From: Gammaproteobacteria bacterium
GTDB lineage: Bacteria > Pseudomonadota > Gammaproteobacteria > Pseudomonadales > Cellvibrionaceae
DNA: 64,000 bases
Direction: 5' to 3'
NCBI GenBank assembly: GCA_004172865.1
Contig: SEBV01000001.1
Location: 186,001 to 250,000 of the forward strand
Shown here: piece after piece, positions 38,546-47,780 of the stretch
How positions within the stretch are numbered: the first letter of the stretch is position 1
Layout: each line of letters opens with the position of its first letter
Translations under genes and position numbers: made by a program
Notes under the pieces: model-generated
Told to the model about the DNA's origin: nothing
Databases searched by the model: none
Seen by the model: only the letters and a program-made list of their open reading frames with translations

Positions 38546-38562
38546 AAAGCGCGCTTTAAAAA
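38541..38562. promoter_or_regulatory. 22 bp perfect palindrome upstream of the NUP gene
   Basis: TTTTTAAAGC then GCGCTTTAAAAA forms an exact palindrome centred on GCGC, about 57 bp before the NUP start. It overlaps the T run of the preceding terminator. Could be an operator; no similar site was noticed at other purine genes. Confidence 0.4.
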
Positions 38563-38618
38563 CAACAGATAAATTGAGTTGTAATTTTTATAAATTTTTT
38601 TGATAAACGGGATCTCTG

Positions 38619-39695
38619 ATGTCCAATTCCAGATTAGTAAAATTCCTCATAATTTCTTTTAGTGCAATCTGGTTGAGTGCATGCAAACCTGAAACCGAAA
38701 AGAAAGCAGCGCCTATTCCTGTAAAATTTGTTGTCATCACCATGTTCGAAATTGGTAAAGACGAAGGCGACAAAGCCGGCGAATTTCAATTGTGGAAAGA
38801 GCGTCAACATTTGGATACGCGTTTTCCGTTTCCAAATTCGTTCCACGATATTTATATGAATGAAAAAACTGGTGTGATGGGAATCGTTACCGGTATTGGT
38901 ACAGCACATTCAACTGCCGCGTTGATGGCGCTAGGAATGGACCCGCGTTTTGATTTTAGTAAAACCTATTGGTTGGTTGCTGGTATTGCAGGTATAGATC
39001 CCGAAGATGCTTCAATCGGTTCTGCAGCATGGGCAGATTATTTAGTGGATGGCGATTTAGCTCACGAAATTGATGCACGCGAAAAACCAGCTGATTGGGA
39101 AACCGGATATTTTGCGCGTTACACCAAAAAACCTTACGACCCAAACAAACCAGCTCCCACCGGCGAAATGTATGAAGTGAACCACGAATTAACCGAGTGG
39201 GCATTTCAATTAACGAAAGATATTCAATTACCCGATATCGAAAGTTTGGAAGCAACGCGTTCGCGTTATGTAAATCACCCTAATGCGCAACGTAAACCTT
39301 TTGTGTTGAAAGGCGATCAACTAGCGGCCATGACCTTTTGGCACGGCGCCATCTTGAATGACTGGGCCAACAAATGGACCAAATATTGGACCGATGGCAA
39401 AGGCGAATTTGTCACCTCGGCGATGGAAGAGACTGGCACATTTTTATCGCTAAGTTATTTATCGAATATCGGCAAGGTCGATAAAAATCGCGTCATGGTT
39501 TTGCGCACCGGCAGTAATTACACCATGCCACCACCGGGCGTTACGGCAGCAGAAAATTTGCTTGCAGAAAATGAAGGTTACGCCGGGTTGGATGCCGCAC
39601 TTGAATCTGCGTACATAGTAGGGTCAACTGTGATGAATGAAATTCTTGGCCATTGGGATAAGTACAAAGATACAATTCCAGCAGCGGGGAAATAA
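38619..39695 (+). CDS. NUP-family purine nucleoside lipoprotein (copy 1)
   Basis: 358 residues. Signal peptide with lipobox LSAC. The rest matches the NUP family (purine nucleoside permease, named after Candida NUP): VKFVVITMFEIGKDEGDKAGEFQLW, GIGTAHSTAALMALG, and GSNYTMPPPG near the end. The family name says permease, but the chain is soluble with no transmembrane helices, and its fold resembles nucleoside phosphorylases; binding or cleavage of nucleosides is more likely. A paralogue lies at 54081. Confidence 0.82.
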   Translation: MSNSRLVKFLIISFSAIWLSACKPETEKKAAPIPVKFVVITMFEIGKDEGDKAGEFQLWKERQHLDTRFPFPNSFHDIYMNEKTGVMGIVTGIGTAHSTAALMALGMDPRFDFSKTYWLVAGIAGIDPEDASIGSAAWADYLVDGDLAHEIDAREKPADWETGYFARYTKKPYDPNKPAPTGEMYEVNHELTEWAFQLTKDIQLPDIESLEATRSRYVNHPNAQRKPFVLKGDQLAAMTFWHGAILNDWANKWTKYWTDGKGEFVTSAMEETGTFLSLSYLSNIGKVDKNRVMVLRTGSNYTMPPPGVTAAENLLAENEGYAGLDAALESAYIVGSTVMNEILGHWDKYKDTIPAAGK

Positions 39696-39811
39696 TCGAG
39701 GTGGTAGTAAAAGCTTTGTAAGAATATTGCCCGTTTTTACACTTATCGAATTTATTTGGGAATCGTTATCCCTTAGGGATCTAGCGTCTTTGACTTAGAT
39801 TTTTTAATGCC

Positions 39812-39840
39812 ACTGGATCCTTAAGGGATGACGACTCCCT
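39812..39840 (+). repeat. Second copy of the GGATGACGACTCCCT intergenic repeat
   Basis: Shares 15 identical bases (39826-39840) with 22987-23001, preceded in both by CTGGAT-CC. The gap also contains a small ATCCCTTAGGGAT palindrome (about 39768-39780). Confidence 0.55.
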
Positions 39841-39919
39841 TCTGAAAAAAACGATTAAGTGAGTACATTTAAGTTTATTTCGTTTTTTTAAAATTCCACC
39901 CAGAAAAAGATGAGTCCAA

Positions 39920-41143
39920 ATGCAGCTCGACCAACGCGTCTTCGCATGGCGCGGTAGCTATAAAGCGCCACAAAATTCCACAGGCAGCCTCGTCGGATTG
40001 CGGCTGGGAGTAAAAGATTTATTTCATATCGCCGGCCTTCCAACCGGGGCTGGCAATCCTGATTGGTTAGCAAGTCATAGCGTTCCCGAACAGTCATCGC
40101 CCGTTGTGGCGGAGTTGCTAAGCGCTGGAGCAAACCTTATCGGTAAAACGCAAACCGACGAACTCGCTTACAGCCTCAATGGTTTAAATATTCACTACGG
40201 CGCGCCGGTAAATCCCAAAACACCTGAGCGTTTGCCCGGCGGTTCAAGTAGCGGTTCGGCGGCGGCGGTTGCTGCTGGTGAAATTGATATCGGCTTGGGA
40301 ACTGACACCGGCGGCTCCATTCGTGTGCCTGCCAGTTACAACGGGTTATTTGGCATTCGCACGACCCACGGATTAATTAGCTGCGAACATATGGTTCCGC
40401 TTGCGCCGCTGTTCGATACAGTAGGCTGGCTTACGCAATCGGCGGATTTGCTGCTGAAAGTTGGTGAAGTTTTATTACCTAAAACGACTTCAGTTTGGGC
40501 CCAAACCAAATGCTTAAAAATTGGTGTGCTCGCGCCCGAGGTCAACCAAACTTATTTATGGGATGAAGGTTGCGACGCGTGGTTAACGCAGCAAAATTTT
40601 TTGCAGAAAACCAAACGTTTAAGTGTGGATGAAATTTGGTTTGCTCGCGCCAGCCAATGTTTTCGCATCCTGCAAGGCCGAGATATTTGGCGTACTCACG
40701 GCGATTGGATTACCCAACATAAACCCACCTTTGCGCCCGATATTCACGCACGTTTTGAATGGGCCAGCCAATTAACCGCCGAACAACAAAGCGCCGCTGA
40801 AGCCGAGCGACTAAAGTTACAACAAGAGATTGCCTATTGGTTTGAAGGAGTCGATTTATTGCTACTGCCAACAACCCCGGGGCCAGCACCATTGTTAGGT
40901 GCAAGTGCTGAGTGGATGGATGATTATCGCAGCCAATTGATGGGCTTAACGGCCGCTGCGGGCTTGGCAGGTTTGCCGCAAATTCATTTGCCGGTATTAC
41001 AGGAAAATGATGCGCCCTTCGGAATTTCGCTGCTCGGGCCCAAAGGTTTTGATCTCGATTTATTACATATCGCCGCACGTTTGAATTACGCCGCAAGTTT
41101 GAATTACATCGAAAGCGCTGAAACTGCGGCGGTAAAACTATGA
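39920..41143 (+). CDS. Amidase-signature hydrolase, candidate oxalurate amidase (HpxY/AtzE-like)
   Basis: 407 residues, amidase signature family. The Ser-cisSer-Lys triad is visible: Lys in GVKDLFHI, Ser in PGGSSSGSAAA, and Ser in GTDTGGSIRVPASY. No signal peptide. It overlaps the next gene by 4 bp (ATGA) and heads a unit of GGT-like hydrolase, TSUP exporter, ureidoglycine aminotransferase and adenine deaminase. In Klebsiella an AtzE-like amidase (HpxY) and a GGT-like protein (HpxW) occur together in the uric acid hpx cluster, so hydrolysis of oxalurate to oxamate is the best guess. The substrate is inferred only. Confidence 0.8.
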   Translation: MQLDQRVFAWRGSYKAPQNSTGSLVGLRLGVKDLFHIAGLPTGAGNPDWLASHSVPEQSSPVVAELLSAGANLIGKTQTDELAYSLNGLNIHYGAPVNPKTPERLPGGSSSGSAAAVAAGEIDIGLGTDTGGSIRVPASYNGLFGIRTTHGLISCEHMVPLAPLFDTVGWLTQSADLLLKVGEVLLPKTTSVWAQTKCLKIGVLAPEVNQTYLWDEGCDAWLTQQNFLQKTKRLSVDEIWFARASQCFRILQGRDIWRTHGDWITQHKPTFAPDIHARFEWASQLTAEQQSAAEAERLKLQQEIAYWFEGVDLLLLPTTPGPAPLLGASAEWMDDYRSQLMGLTAAAGLAGLPQIHLPVLQENDAPFGISLLGPKGFDLDLLHIAARLNYAASLNYIESAETAAVKL

Positions 41144-42753
41144 GTCACGCTAGCAAAATTGCCTTTACCGCGCCTCATTACCAAGCCGGCGAAATCGGTT
41201 TGAAAGTGTTGGAACAGGGCGGTTGCGCAGTTGATGCAATGATCGCCGCCGCCGCTGCGATTACGGTTTTATATCCCCATATGAATAGCCTCGCTGGCGA
41301 CGGTTTTTGGATTATCCACAAACCCGGCGAAGCCCCGCGCGCTATAGATGCCTGCGGTAATGCAGCGCAACTCGCCAGTATTGATTGGTACACGCAGCAA
41401 GATTTTAAGCAGATACCAAGTCGTGGTGCTTTGGCCGCTGTTACCCTCGGCGGCACTTTGAGTGGTTGGCAAAAAGCTCGCGAAATTGCGGCGGAATCCC
41501 AAGAGCTTTTGCCGCTTGCTGAATTGCTTGCGCCTTCCGTAGATTTGGCAAAAACAGGCATCACCGTAACAGAAAGCCTGGCCGCCGCGAGTCGCAAAGT
41601 TGAGCCTGAGTTTGCTGGGTTTACCGAATACCAACGCGTATTTATGCCCAAGGGTCGCCCCTTAATTGCGGGCGAAAACTTTACCAATCCTGACCTGGCC
41701 ACCTTTATGGAAGGCTTGGCTTCAGATGGTTTACAAGGCGCATTTCGCGGGCGTTTAGCGGCGCAAATCGCCGTCGCGCTAGCTGAATCTGGCAGCCCCA
41801 TTCGTTTGGCGGATTTGCAATCTTACGCGGCACAGGAAGTAAAACCGCTTTCAATCAATACGCGCTTTGGCGCTTTTTATAATTTGCCCGCGCCCACGCA
41901 AGGCATAGCGTCGCTACTGATTCTCGCTATTTACGACCGCATTATGCAGCCTGAGTGGGATCAGGCAGAACGCATTCATGCTTTGATCGAAGCGACTAAA
42001 CAAGCGTTTATCGTGCGCGACCGCGAAGTCAGCGATCCACGCCGCTTAAGCGCGAACTGGTCGGATTTATTAAGTGATGCACACATCGACAAACTCGCCG
42101 CACAAGTTCGCGAAGAGGCGTTGCCTTGGCCGCATGTTGCTGAAGTTGGCGATACTGTGTGGATGGGCTGCGTGGATAAAGACGGCACCATGGTCAGTTT
42201 TATCCAAAGTCTTTATTGGGAATTCGGTTCGGGCGTGGTCATCCCAGGCCTGGGTTTAGTGTGGAATAATCGCGGCGTAAGTTTCAGTCTCGATCCTGCA
42301 AGCCGCAACGTTTTAACACCGGGCTTCAAACCTTTTCACACCCTTAATCCCGCGTTCGCCGTGTTGAACGATGGTCGACGCATCAGCTACGGCACCATGG
42401 GTGGCGAAGGCCAGCCACAAACTCAGGCTGCGTTGCTAACCCGTTATTTGTATGATGGCTTGCCTATCGACGAAGCCATCAGCCGTGGCCGGTGGCTGCT
42501 GGGTCGCACGTGGGGCGATAACAATCACGACTTGAAAATGGAGCAAGATTTGTTAGAGCAAGCGAGTCCCGCGGGCCTGACCATAGGTGCTGAGTTGCGC
42601 GCACGTTGGCATTCACTTAAATCCGTTCCCGCACGCAGCGAGCTTATGGGGCATGCGGGCGCTATCGTCAGCTTTGCGGATGGCAATGCGGTGGCTGCAA
42701 GTGATCCACGCAGCGACGGAGCAGGTTTAGTGGGCGAGGTCGGCGATCTATGA
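41140..42753 (+). CDS. hpxW: GGT-like Ntn hydrolase, probable oxamate amidohydrolase (HpxW-like)
   Basis: 537 residues of the gamma-glutamyltransferase superfamily. These proteins self-cleave before a Thr that becomes the N-terminal nucleophile; here the likely residue is Thr339 in EVGDTVWMGCVDKDG, followed by the GGT-like NNRG and a small-subunit region. No signal peptide, unlike periplasmic GGT, so glutathione metabolism is less likely. Klebsiella HpxW is known to hydrolyse oxamate to oxalate and ammonia in urate degradation. The cluster context (ATGA overlaps on both sides) supports that reaction. The symbol is by analogy. Confidence 0.78.
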   Translation: MSHASKIAFTAPHYQAGEIGLKVLEQGGCAVDAMIAAAAAITVLYPHMNSLAGDGFWIIHKPGEAPRAIDACGNAAQLASIDWYTQQDFKQIPSRGALAAVTLGGTLSGWQKAREIAAESQELLPLAELLAPSVDLAKTGITVTESLAAASRKVEPEFAGFTEYQRVFMPKGRPLIAGENFTNPDLATFMEGLASDGLQGAFRGRLAAQIAVALAESGSPIRLADLQSYAAQEVKPLSINTRFGAFYNLPAPTQGIASLLILAIYDRIMQPEWDQAERIHALIEATKQAFIVRDREVSDPRRLSANWSDLLSDAHIDKLAAQVREEALPWPHVAEVGDTVWMGCVDKDGTMVSFIQSLYWEFGSGVVIPGLGLVWNNRGVSFSLDPASRNVLTPGFKPFHTLNPAFAVLNDGRRISYGTMGGEGQPQTQAALLTRYLYDGLPIDEAISRGRWLLGRTWGDNNHDLKMEQDLLEQASPAGLTIGAELRARWHSLKSVPARSELMGHAGAIVSFADGNAVAASDPRSDGAGLVGEVGDL

Positions 42754-43574
42754 ACGAATTCTGGAGCCAATGGCTGCCAACCATTATCGCCATGATTATC
42801 ACCGGTGCCTTTGCCGGAATTCTCGCGGGTTTACTTGGTGTTGGCGGCGGCATCGTCATAGTGCCAGTGTTGTATTTTGTATTGCAGGCCGCAGGCGTTA
42901 GCCCCGCGACCGCCATGTTAGTGGCGACGGCAACTTCACTATTAACGATTGTGCCGACCAGTATTTCGTCCATCCGCGCGCATCACAAACGCGGTAATGT
43001 GGATTGGCTGTTGGTGAAACGTTGGTGGCCTTTTATGTTAATCGGCGTTGTACTGGGCAGCACTTTTGCACTACACGCGAAGGGTACTGCCGCGAGTATG
43101 ATCTTCGGTGTGGTTGCGGTGTTAGTCGCCATCAATATGTTATTTCGCGCAAAAGCAGCGCCCATCGCCCAGCAACTGCCGAGCATGAAAGGTCAGGGCC
43201 TAATGGCCGGTTTTATCGGATTTTTCTCGGTGATTATGGGCGTCGGCGGCGGTACAGTCGGCGTTCCCTTGCTCACCGCGTGCAACTATTCGCCCCATCG
43301 CGCCGTGGGCACAGCGTCGGTATTTGGAATGCTCATCGCCTTGCCAGGGTCAGCCGCCATGTTGTTAGCACACACACCGGCAGATGCACCCCAAGGTATG
43401 ATCGGCATGGTCAACTGGCCTGGTTTTCTCTGCATAGTGCCGCTCACCGTTTTGCTAGCGCCCACAGGTGCGTGGATCGGTTCGCGGCTGGATTCGGTTA
43501 TGCTGAAGCGAGTATTCGCTGTTTTTCTTTTTATCAGCGGCGGTCGCATGCTAATGCAAGCCTTAGGGTTTTAA
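42750..43574 (+). CDS. TSUP-family (TauE/SafE) membrane transporter
   Basis: 274 residues with about eight transmembrane helices and the two family repeats: GAFAGILAGLLGVGGGIVIVPVL and, in the second half, GFIGFFSVIMGVGGGTVGVPLLTA. TSUP proteins move small organic or sulfur anions. Coupled to the GGT-like gene by a 4 bp overlap, so it may export oxalate or oxamate made by the pathway, or import an anionic intermediate. Direction and substrate are inference. Confidence 0.83.
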   Translation: MNEFWSQWLPTIIAMIITGAFAGILAGLLGVGGGIVIVPVLYFVLQAAGVSPATAMLVATATSLLTIVPTSISSIRAHHKRGNVDWLLVKRWWPFMLIGVVLGSTFALHAKGTAASMIFGVVAVLVAINMLFRAKAAPIAQQLPSMKGQGLMAGFIGFFSVIMGVGGGTVGVPLLTACNYSPHRAVGTASVFGMLIALPGSAAMLLAHTPADAPQGMIGMVNWPGFLCIVPLTVLLAPTGAWIGSRLDSVMLKRVFAVFLFISGGRMLMQALGF

Positions 43575-43618
43575 AAAAAGTATTTTAAAAGAGTATTTTG
43601 AAAAAGAGTGACACCAAT

Positions 43619-44887
43619 ATGAGTGAGTTTAAGTCTGACGATTACGCCGTAAATCCCGCACTCCTGCGTCCCTTTTCGCCGCCGACTCGTTTGTTAATGG
43701 GCCCGGGGCCGATCACGGTTGACCCGCGAGTATTGCGCGCAATGTCGGCGCAATTGGTTGGCCAGTACGACCCCGCCATGACGCAATGTATGAACGACAC
43801 TATGGCGCTCTATCGCGGTGTATTCAAAACCAAGAACCAATGGACTTTTCTAGTTGATGGAACATCGCGCGCGGGAATTGAAGCCGTTTTAATTTCATTG
43901 CTCGAACCGGGCGATAAAGTTCTGGTTCCAATTTTTGGTCGCTTCGGACATTTGCTGTGCGAAATTGCTGAGCGCTGCGGAGCCGATGTCCACAAAATCG
44001 AAAAAGCCTGGGGCGACGTTTTTACGCCGGAAGAAATTGAAGCCGCCATTAAAAATGTGCAACCAAAAGTTCTCGCCATAGTGCAGGGCGATACCTCAAC
44101 CACCATGCTACAACCGCTCGAAGATCTCGGCGAAATTTGCGAACGTCACGGCGTATTATTTTATTCAGATGCAACTGCATCCATTGGTGGAAATCCTTTT
44201 CTAACCGACGACTGGAAATTGGATGCCGTCTCCGTTGGTTTGCAAAAATGTTTAGGCGGCCCATCGGGAAGCGCGCCATTAAGCTTGAGCGATAAAGCAG
44301 TGACGGCTATTCGTAAACGTCGCCACATTGAAGCGGGAATTCGCAACGCAAGTCATGTTGATGGCAGCGGTCGTCGCATTGCATCTAATTATTTTGACCT
44401 CGGCATGATTATGGATTACTGGGGCGAAGAGCGACTCAATCATCACACCGAAGCCACGACCATGTTGTATGGTGCGCGTGAATGCGCGCGAATTTTATTG
44501 GAAGAAGGCGTTGAAAATTCTATCGAACGCCATCGAATTCATGGCCGCGCCATGACAGAAAGTTTAGCGGCGATGAATTTAAAGCTCTTTGGCGACTTAA
44601 GCCATAAAATGCACAATGTTGTTGGCGTTTATATTCCCGATGGTGTTGCAGGCGAAGCGGTTCGCAGTTCAATGCTTAATGATTTCGGAATTGAAATCGG
44701 AACCTCTTTCGGGCCACTGCACGGAAAAATTTGGCGCATTGGCACCATGGGTTATAACGCGCGCAAAGCGGCAGTTTTGCAAACCCTCGCCGCACTTGAA
44801 ACGGTTTTACATCGCGCAGGCCACTCGCAAACTGCAAATGCCGGTATAGATTTGGCGATGAAAATTTACAGCGAGGAGGGTCTATGA
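43619..44887 (+). CDS. pucG: (S)-ureidoglycine--glyoxylate aminotransferase
   Basis: Class V PLP aminotransferase (422 residues from ATG at 43619; TTG at 43598 is possible). Related to alanine-glyoxylate aminotransferases: [19 protein letters not shown] at the start and the PLP lysine in [13 protein letters not shown] (about residue 210). In the ureide route it moves the amino group of ureidoglycine to glyoxylate, giving oxalurate and glycine. Allantoate amidohydrolase downstream supplies ureidoglycine, and the amidase/HpxW-like pair upstream could consume oxalurate. The 3' end overlaps the adenine deaminase start (ATGA). Confidence 0.85.
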   Translation: MSEFKSDDYAVNPALLRPFSPPTRLLMGPGPITVDPRVLRAMSAQLVGQYDPAMTQCMNDTMALYRGVFKTKNQWTFLVDGTSRAGIEAVLISLLEPGDKVLVPIFGRFGHLLCEIAERCGADVHKIEKAWGDVFTPEEIEAAIKNVQPKVLAIVQGDTSTTMLQPLEDLGEICERHGVLFYSDATASIGGNPFLTDDWKLDAVSVGLQKCLGGPSGSAPLSLSDKAVTAIRKRRHIEAGIRNASHVDGSGRRIASNYFDLGMIMDYWGEERLNHHTEATTMLYGARECARILLEEGVENSIERHRIHGRAMTESLAAMNLKLFGDLSHKMHNVVGVYIPDGVAGEAVRSSMLNDFGIEIGTSFGPLHGKIWRIGTMGYNARKAAVLQTLAALETVLHRAGHSQTANAGIDLAMKIYSEEGL

Positions 44888-45954
44888 CGTTAGCGCTAAC
44901 TCATCCTGATTTCAGCCAGCTTCCACACGGAGAGAAAATCGCGAGCCGCGATTTTTTAGCGGGCATGCCTAAAGCCGAATTGCATATGCATCTCGACGGC
45001 GCCTTATCGCCCGCCATGATGTTCTCCTTGGGTCAACGCAATCAGATAAATCTGCCTTACAAAAATGTAGAAGAAATTGAAGCGGCCTATAACTTTACCA
45101 ATCTGCAAAGCTTTTTGGATTTGTTATACCAAGGCGCGTCGGTTTTAAAACACGAACAAGATTTTTACGATTTAACACGCGATTATTTTCTAAAGTGCAA
45201 AGCCGATAATATTCGCCACACCGAGTTGTCGTTTGATCCGCAATCGCACACTGACCGCGGAATTTCATTTGATACCGTCATCAGCGGAATTTTGCGCGCA
45301 ATGGCAGATGCAAAAAAAGACTGGGGCATAAACTCAAAATTAGTGATGGATTTTTTACGTCATCTCAGCGCAGAAAGCGCCATGAAAACGCTGGAAGAAT
45401 CTTTGCCGTGGAAAGATAAAATTATCGCTGTAGGTTTGGATAGTTCAGAGCTTGGCCATCCACCGAGTAAATTCACCGCCGTTTTTGATCGCGCTCGCGC
45501 AGAAGGTTATCGCGCAGTCGCTCACGCTGGCGAAGAAGGCCCACCGGAATATATTTGGGAAGCGATTAATTTGCTAAAAGTAGATCGCATAGATCACGGT
45601 GTTCGCTGCGATGAAGATCCAAAACTTGTGGAGTATTTGCGTGAAACGCAAATTCCATTAACCGTGTGCCCGCTTTCAAATGTGCGCCTGTGTGTGTACG
45701 ACAATATGTCGCAGCATAATATTTTTACGTTGTTAGATACAGGCTTGCGAGTAATGGTGAATTCAGATGACCCGACTTATTTTGGTGGTTATTTGAATGA
45801 TAACTTTTTTGCGTTGGCTGATGCGTTTCCTATGACGAGAGCGCAAGCAGTGCATTTGGCGCACAATAGTTTTACGGCGAGTTTTATTAGTGATCAAGAG
45901 AAACAAAGCTTTATTAACGATTTGGAAAGTTACGCAATAAATTTTCAAGATTAA
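44884..45954 (+). CDS. Adenine deaminase (ADA-family, PA0148-like)
   Basis: 356 residues. Cytosolic zinc deaminase. Motifs: [11 protein letters not shown] (HxH ligands), [14 protein letters not shown] (His214 ligand, Glu217 catalytic), [11 protein letters not shown], and [11 protein letters not shown] (Asp ligand). The EEGPPEY form after HAGE and the SNVR pocket resemble bacterial adenine deaminases such as Pseudomonas PA0148, which act on free adenine, not adenosine. It would yield hypoxanthine for xanthine dehydrogenase or for the phosphoribosyltransferase at 47.8 kb. Last gene of the 4 bp-overlapping unit. Confidence 0.87.
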   Translation: MTLALTHPDFSQLPHGEKIASRDFLAGMPKAELHMHLDGALSPAMMFSLGQRNQINLPYKNVEEIEAAYNFTNLQSFLDLLYQGASVLKHEQDFYDLTRDYFLKCKADNIRHTELSFDPQSHTDRGISFDTVISGILRAMADAKKDWGINSKLVMDFLRHLSAESAMKTLEESLPWKDKIIAVGLDSSELGHPPSKFTAVFDRARAEGYRAVAHAGEEGPPEYIWEAINLLKVDRIDHGVRCDEDPKLVEYLRETQIPLTVCPLSNVRLCVYDNMSQHNIFTLLDTGLRVMVNSDDPTYFGGYLNDNFFALADAFPMTRAQAVHLAHNSFTASFISDQEKQSFINDLESYAINFQD

Positions 45955-45971
45955 TTTTTTTGTGAGATTGT

Positions 45972-46474
45972 TTGCCTGCCGCAGGTGTCACTTTCTTTGC
46001 TTCGCCAAAGAAAGTAACCAAAGAAAGGCGACCCAGCGAATTTCTGATCCTGCGCTTCTCATTCGCTAACGAGCCGTTCTGATAATACATCCCTGTATTA
46101 TCAGAACTAAAATAGGCGTCCTGCCTATTTTGCTCGCGCGCCTTGCGATGCTCGGGAAATTCACATGGGGCCCGTTCGATGCCACATTGAAATTTTATTT
46201 TTCTATTGGTTCCAACTTAAACGTATTATTTAAATTTTTTTGTAAAAGACTTCAGGTGGCACCAAGTTAATCCCATGCGAGTTCGCCGAGCATTGGAGGG
46301 AAATTGCCGGAAAACGCACAGGATGTGCGTTTGAGTGACGATGCGACATGGATGTCGCCCCGGAACGACGGCAATTTACCGAAACGCGCAGGAAACACGA
46401 ACGAGATGGGTCGCCTTTCTTTTGCTTACTTTTCTTTTGGCGAAGCAAAGAAAAGTGAGGCGTGCCGCAGGCAA
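45972..46474. repeat. Fold-back element: two inverted ~215 bp repeat units
   Basis: Left unit 45972-46190 and right unit 46250-46474 are inverted copies around an AT-rich spacer of about 60 bp. Outer ends match closely (GCCTGCCGCAGG, CTTTGCTTCGCCAAAG, AAAGGCGACCCA) and so do inner ends (ATGCTCGG, CATGGG, TGCCAC). In between each unit has two perfect hairpins of unrelated stem sequence: GTTCTGATAATACA-TCCC (46076-46107), AAAATAGGC-GTCCT (46109-46131), AAACGCACA-GGA (46310-46330) and GCGACA-TGGA (46343-46358). Every loop contains TCC read in the orientation of its unit. No transposase is present. It fills the 550 bp gap between adenine deaminase and the allantoate amidohydrolase gene. Confidence 0.75.
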
Positions 46475-46503
46475 ATACTAATTCGTAAAATCAAGAGTCA
46501 GCT

Positions 46504-47748
46504 ATGAAAACCCAACTAGCATCCGACAACGAAACTCTCGCCGCCCAAGTAATGAACTGGTGCGATCAACTCGCTGCTATCAGCACTGAACCTAATAAAA
46601 TCAGCCGATTTTATCTAACCCCGGAACACAAACGCTGCAATGAAGTTGTAGCGGGTTGGATGCAAACCGCAGGCATGAAAACCTGGGTAGATGCCGCAGG
46701 AAATTTATGGGGCCGTTACGAAGCCGCAACTGAAAATGCAAAAACTTTATTGCTCGGCTCGCATTTAGATTCAATTCCAAACGCAGGAGCTTACGATGGA
46801 ATCCTGGGCGTATTAGTCGCCATCGCATCTGTACAACAACTTCACGAACGAAATAGTAAATTGTCTTTTGCCATAGAAATTGTCGGCTTTGCGGATGAAG
46901 AAGGCACACGTTTTGGTAGCACATTATTAGGTAGCCGCGCCGTTGCAGGAACCTGGCAGCAAGAATGGTGGCTATTAAAAGATCGCAATGGCGTTAGCCT
47001 CGCGGATGCATTTCTACAATTCGGTTTACAGCCCGAACTTATCGCCACCGCAACGCGCGCACGTGATGATTTACTTGCTTATCTTGAAGTGCATATCGAA
47101 CAAGGCCCAGTGTTGGAAGATGGCGATTATCCACTCGGAATAGTTACATCAGTTGCTGGCGCGCGCCGTTTTAAAATTGATGTTGAAGGCTACGCCGGTC
47201 ATGCGGGCACAGTGCCCATGCATATGCGTAGAGACGCATTACTCGGTGCAGCCAATGCAGTCATTTTAATTGAAAAAATCGCCATTCAATTAGGCGTAGT
47301 TGCAACGGTCGGCCAAATCGAATGTGGCCCTGGTGCTGTTAACGTAATTCCCGGCCGCGCGCGTTTTTCGCTAGATATTCGCTCCGGTGATGATATTCTT
47401 CGCGATCAAGCGCTCGACAAAATTCAACAAGAATTCGCGTGGTTGTGCGCCGAACGCGAACTCACTGCCCATTGGACTGAGATCCACAACGCATCAGCCG
47501 TCGGTTGCGCACATTGGTTGCAAGACCTGCAATCGCAAGTGCTTGTTGATATGGAATTGGAACCAGTACGTTTAATGAGTGGCGCGGGGCACGATGCGAT
47601 GGCGATTGCAGACATAACTGATGTCGCCATGTATTTTGTGCGCTGCAAAGGCGGCGTGAGTCATCACCCCGATGAATCCGTAATGGTAGAAGACGTTGCT
47701 CTCGCAATCGATGCACTCAGTAGAACACTGCAAAAACTTACACAATAA
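46504..47748 (+). CDS. allC: Allantoate amidohydrolase
   Basis: 414 residues, M20 metallopeptidase fold (AllC/hydantoinase-carbamoylase family). Metal and substrate motifs: LLGSHLDSIPNAGAYDGILGV, DEEGTRFGSTLLGSRAVAG, LEVHIEQGPVLE and SGAGHDAMAIA. It hydrolyses allantoate to ureidoglycine, CO2 and ammonia. A ureidoglycolate amidohydrolase (UAH) is a close alternative, but the PucG gene upstream fits production of ureidoglycine. ATG start follows the fold-back element directly, so it probably depends on read-through or a promoter within the element. Confidence 0.87.
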   Translation: MKTQLASDNETLAAQVMNWCDQLAAISTEPNKISRFYLTPEHKRCNEVVAGWMQTAGMKTWVDAAGNLWGRYEAATENAKTLLLGSHLDSIPNAGAYDGILGVLVAIASVQQLHERNSKLSFAIEIVGFADEEGTRFGSTLLGSRAVAGTWQQEWWLLKDRNGVSLADAFLQFGLQPELIATATRARDDLLAYLEVHIEQGPVLEDGDYPLGIVTSVAGARRFKIDVEGYAGHAGTVPMHMRRDALLGAANAVILIEKIAIQLGVVATVGQIECGPGAVNVIPGRARFSLDIRSGDDILRDQALDKIQQEFAWLCAERELTAHWTEIHNASAVGCAHWLQDLQSQVLVDMELEPVRLMSGAGHDAMAIADITDVAMYFVRCKGGVSHHPDESVMVEDVALAIDALSRTLQKLTQ

Positions 47749-47780
47749 TTCACACAAAAAAAATCGTTTGGGTTTGAAAT

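Larger units (their letters stand above)
38249..38618. other. 370 bp leader region before the first NUP gene
   Basis: Holds a hairpin GTATAGGGG/CCCCTGTAC near 38286-38317 with one wobble pair, the terminator/attenuator at 38480-38545 and the palindrome at 38541-38562, listed separately. No open frame here is convincing. Confidence 0.5.

Noticed and set aside
41140-42753. Ordinary glutathione gamma-glutamyltransferase
   Set aside because: No signal peptide, and tight operon coupling with ureide genes; HpxW-like oxamate amidohydrolase fits better, though it remains an inference.
43004-43588. 194-residue frame overlapping the TSUP gene
   Set aside because: Out-of-frame reading of a gene with clear TSUP repeats and coupled start.
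46230-46507. Short open frames inside the fold-back element
   Set aside because: They run through hairpins of a non-coding repeat and have no homology-like features.
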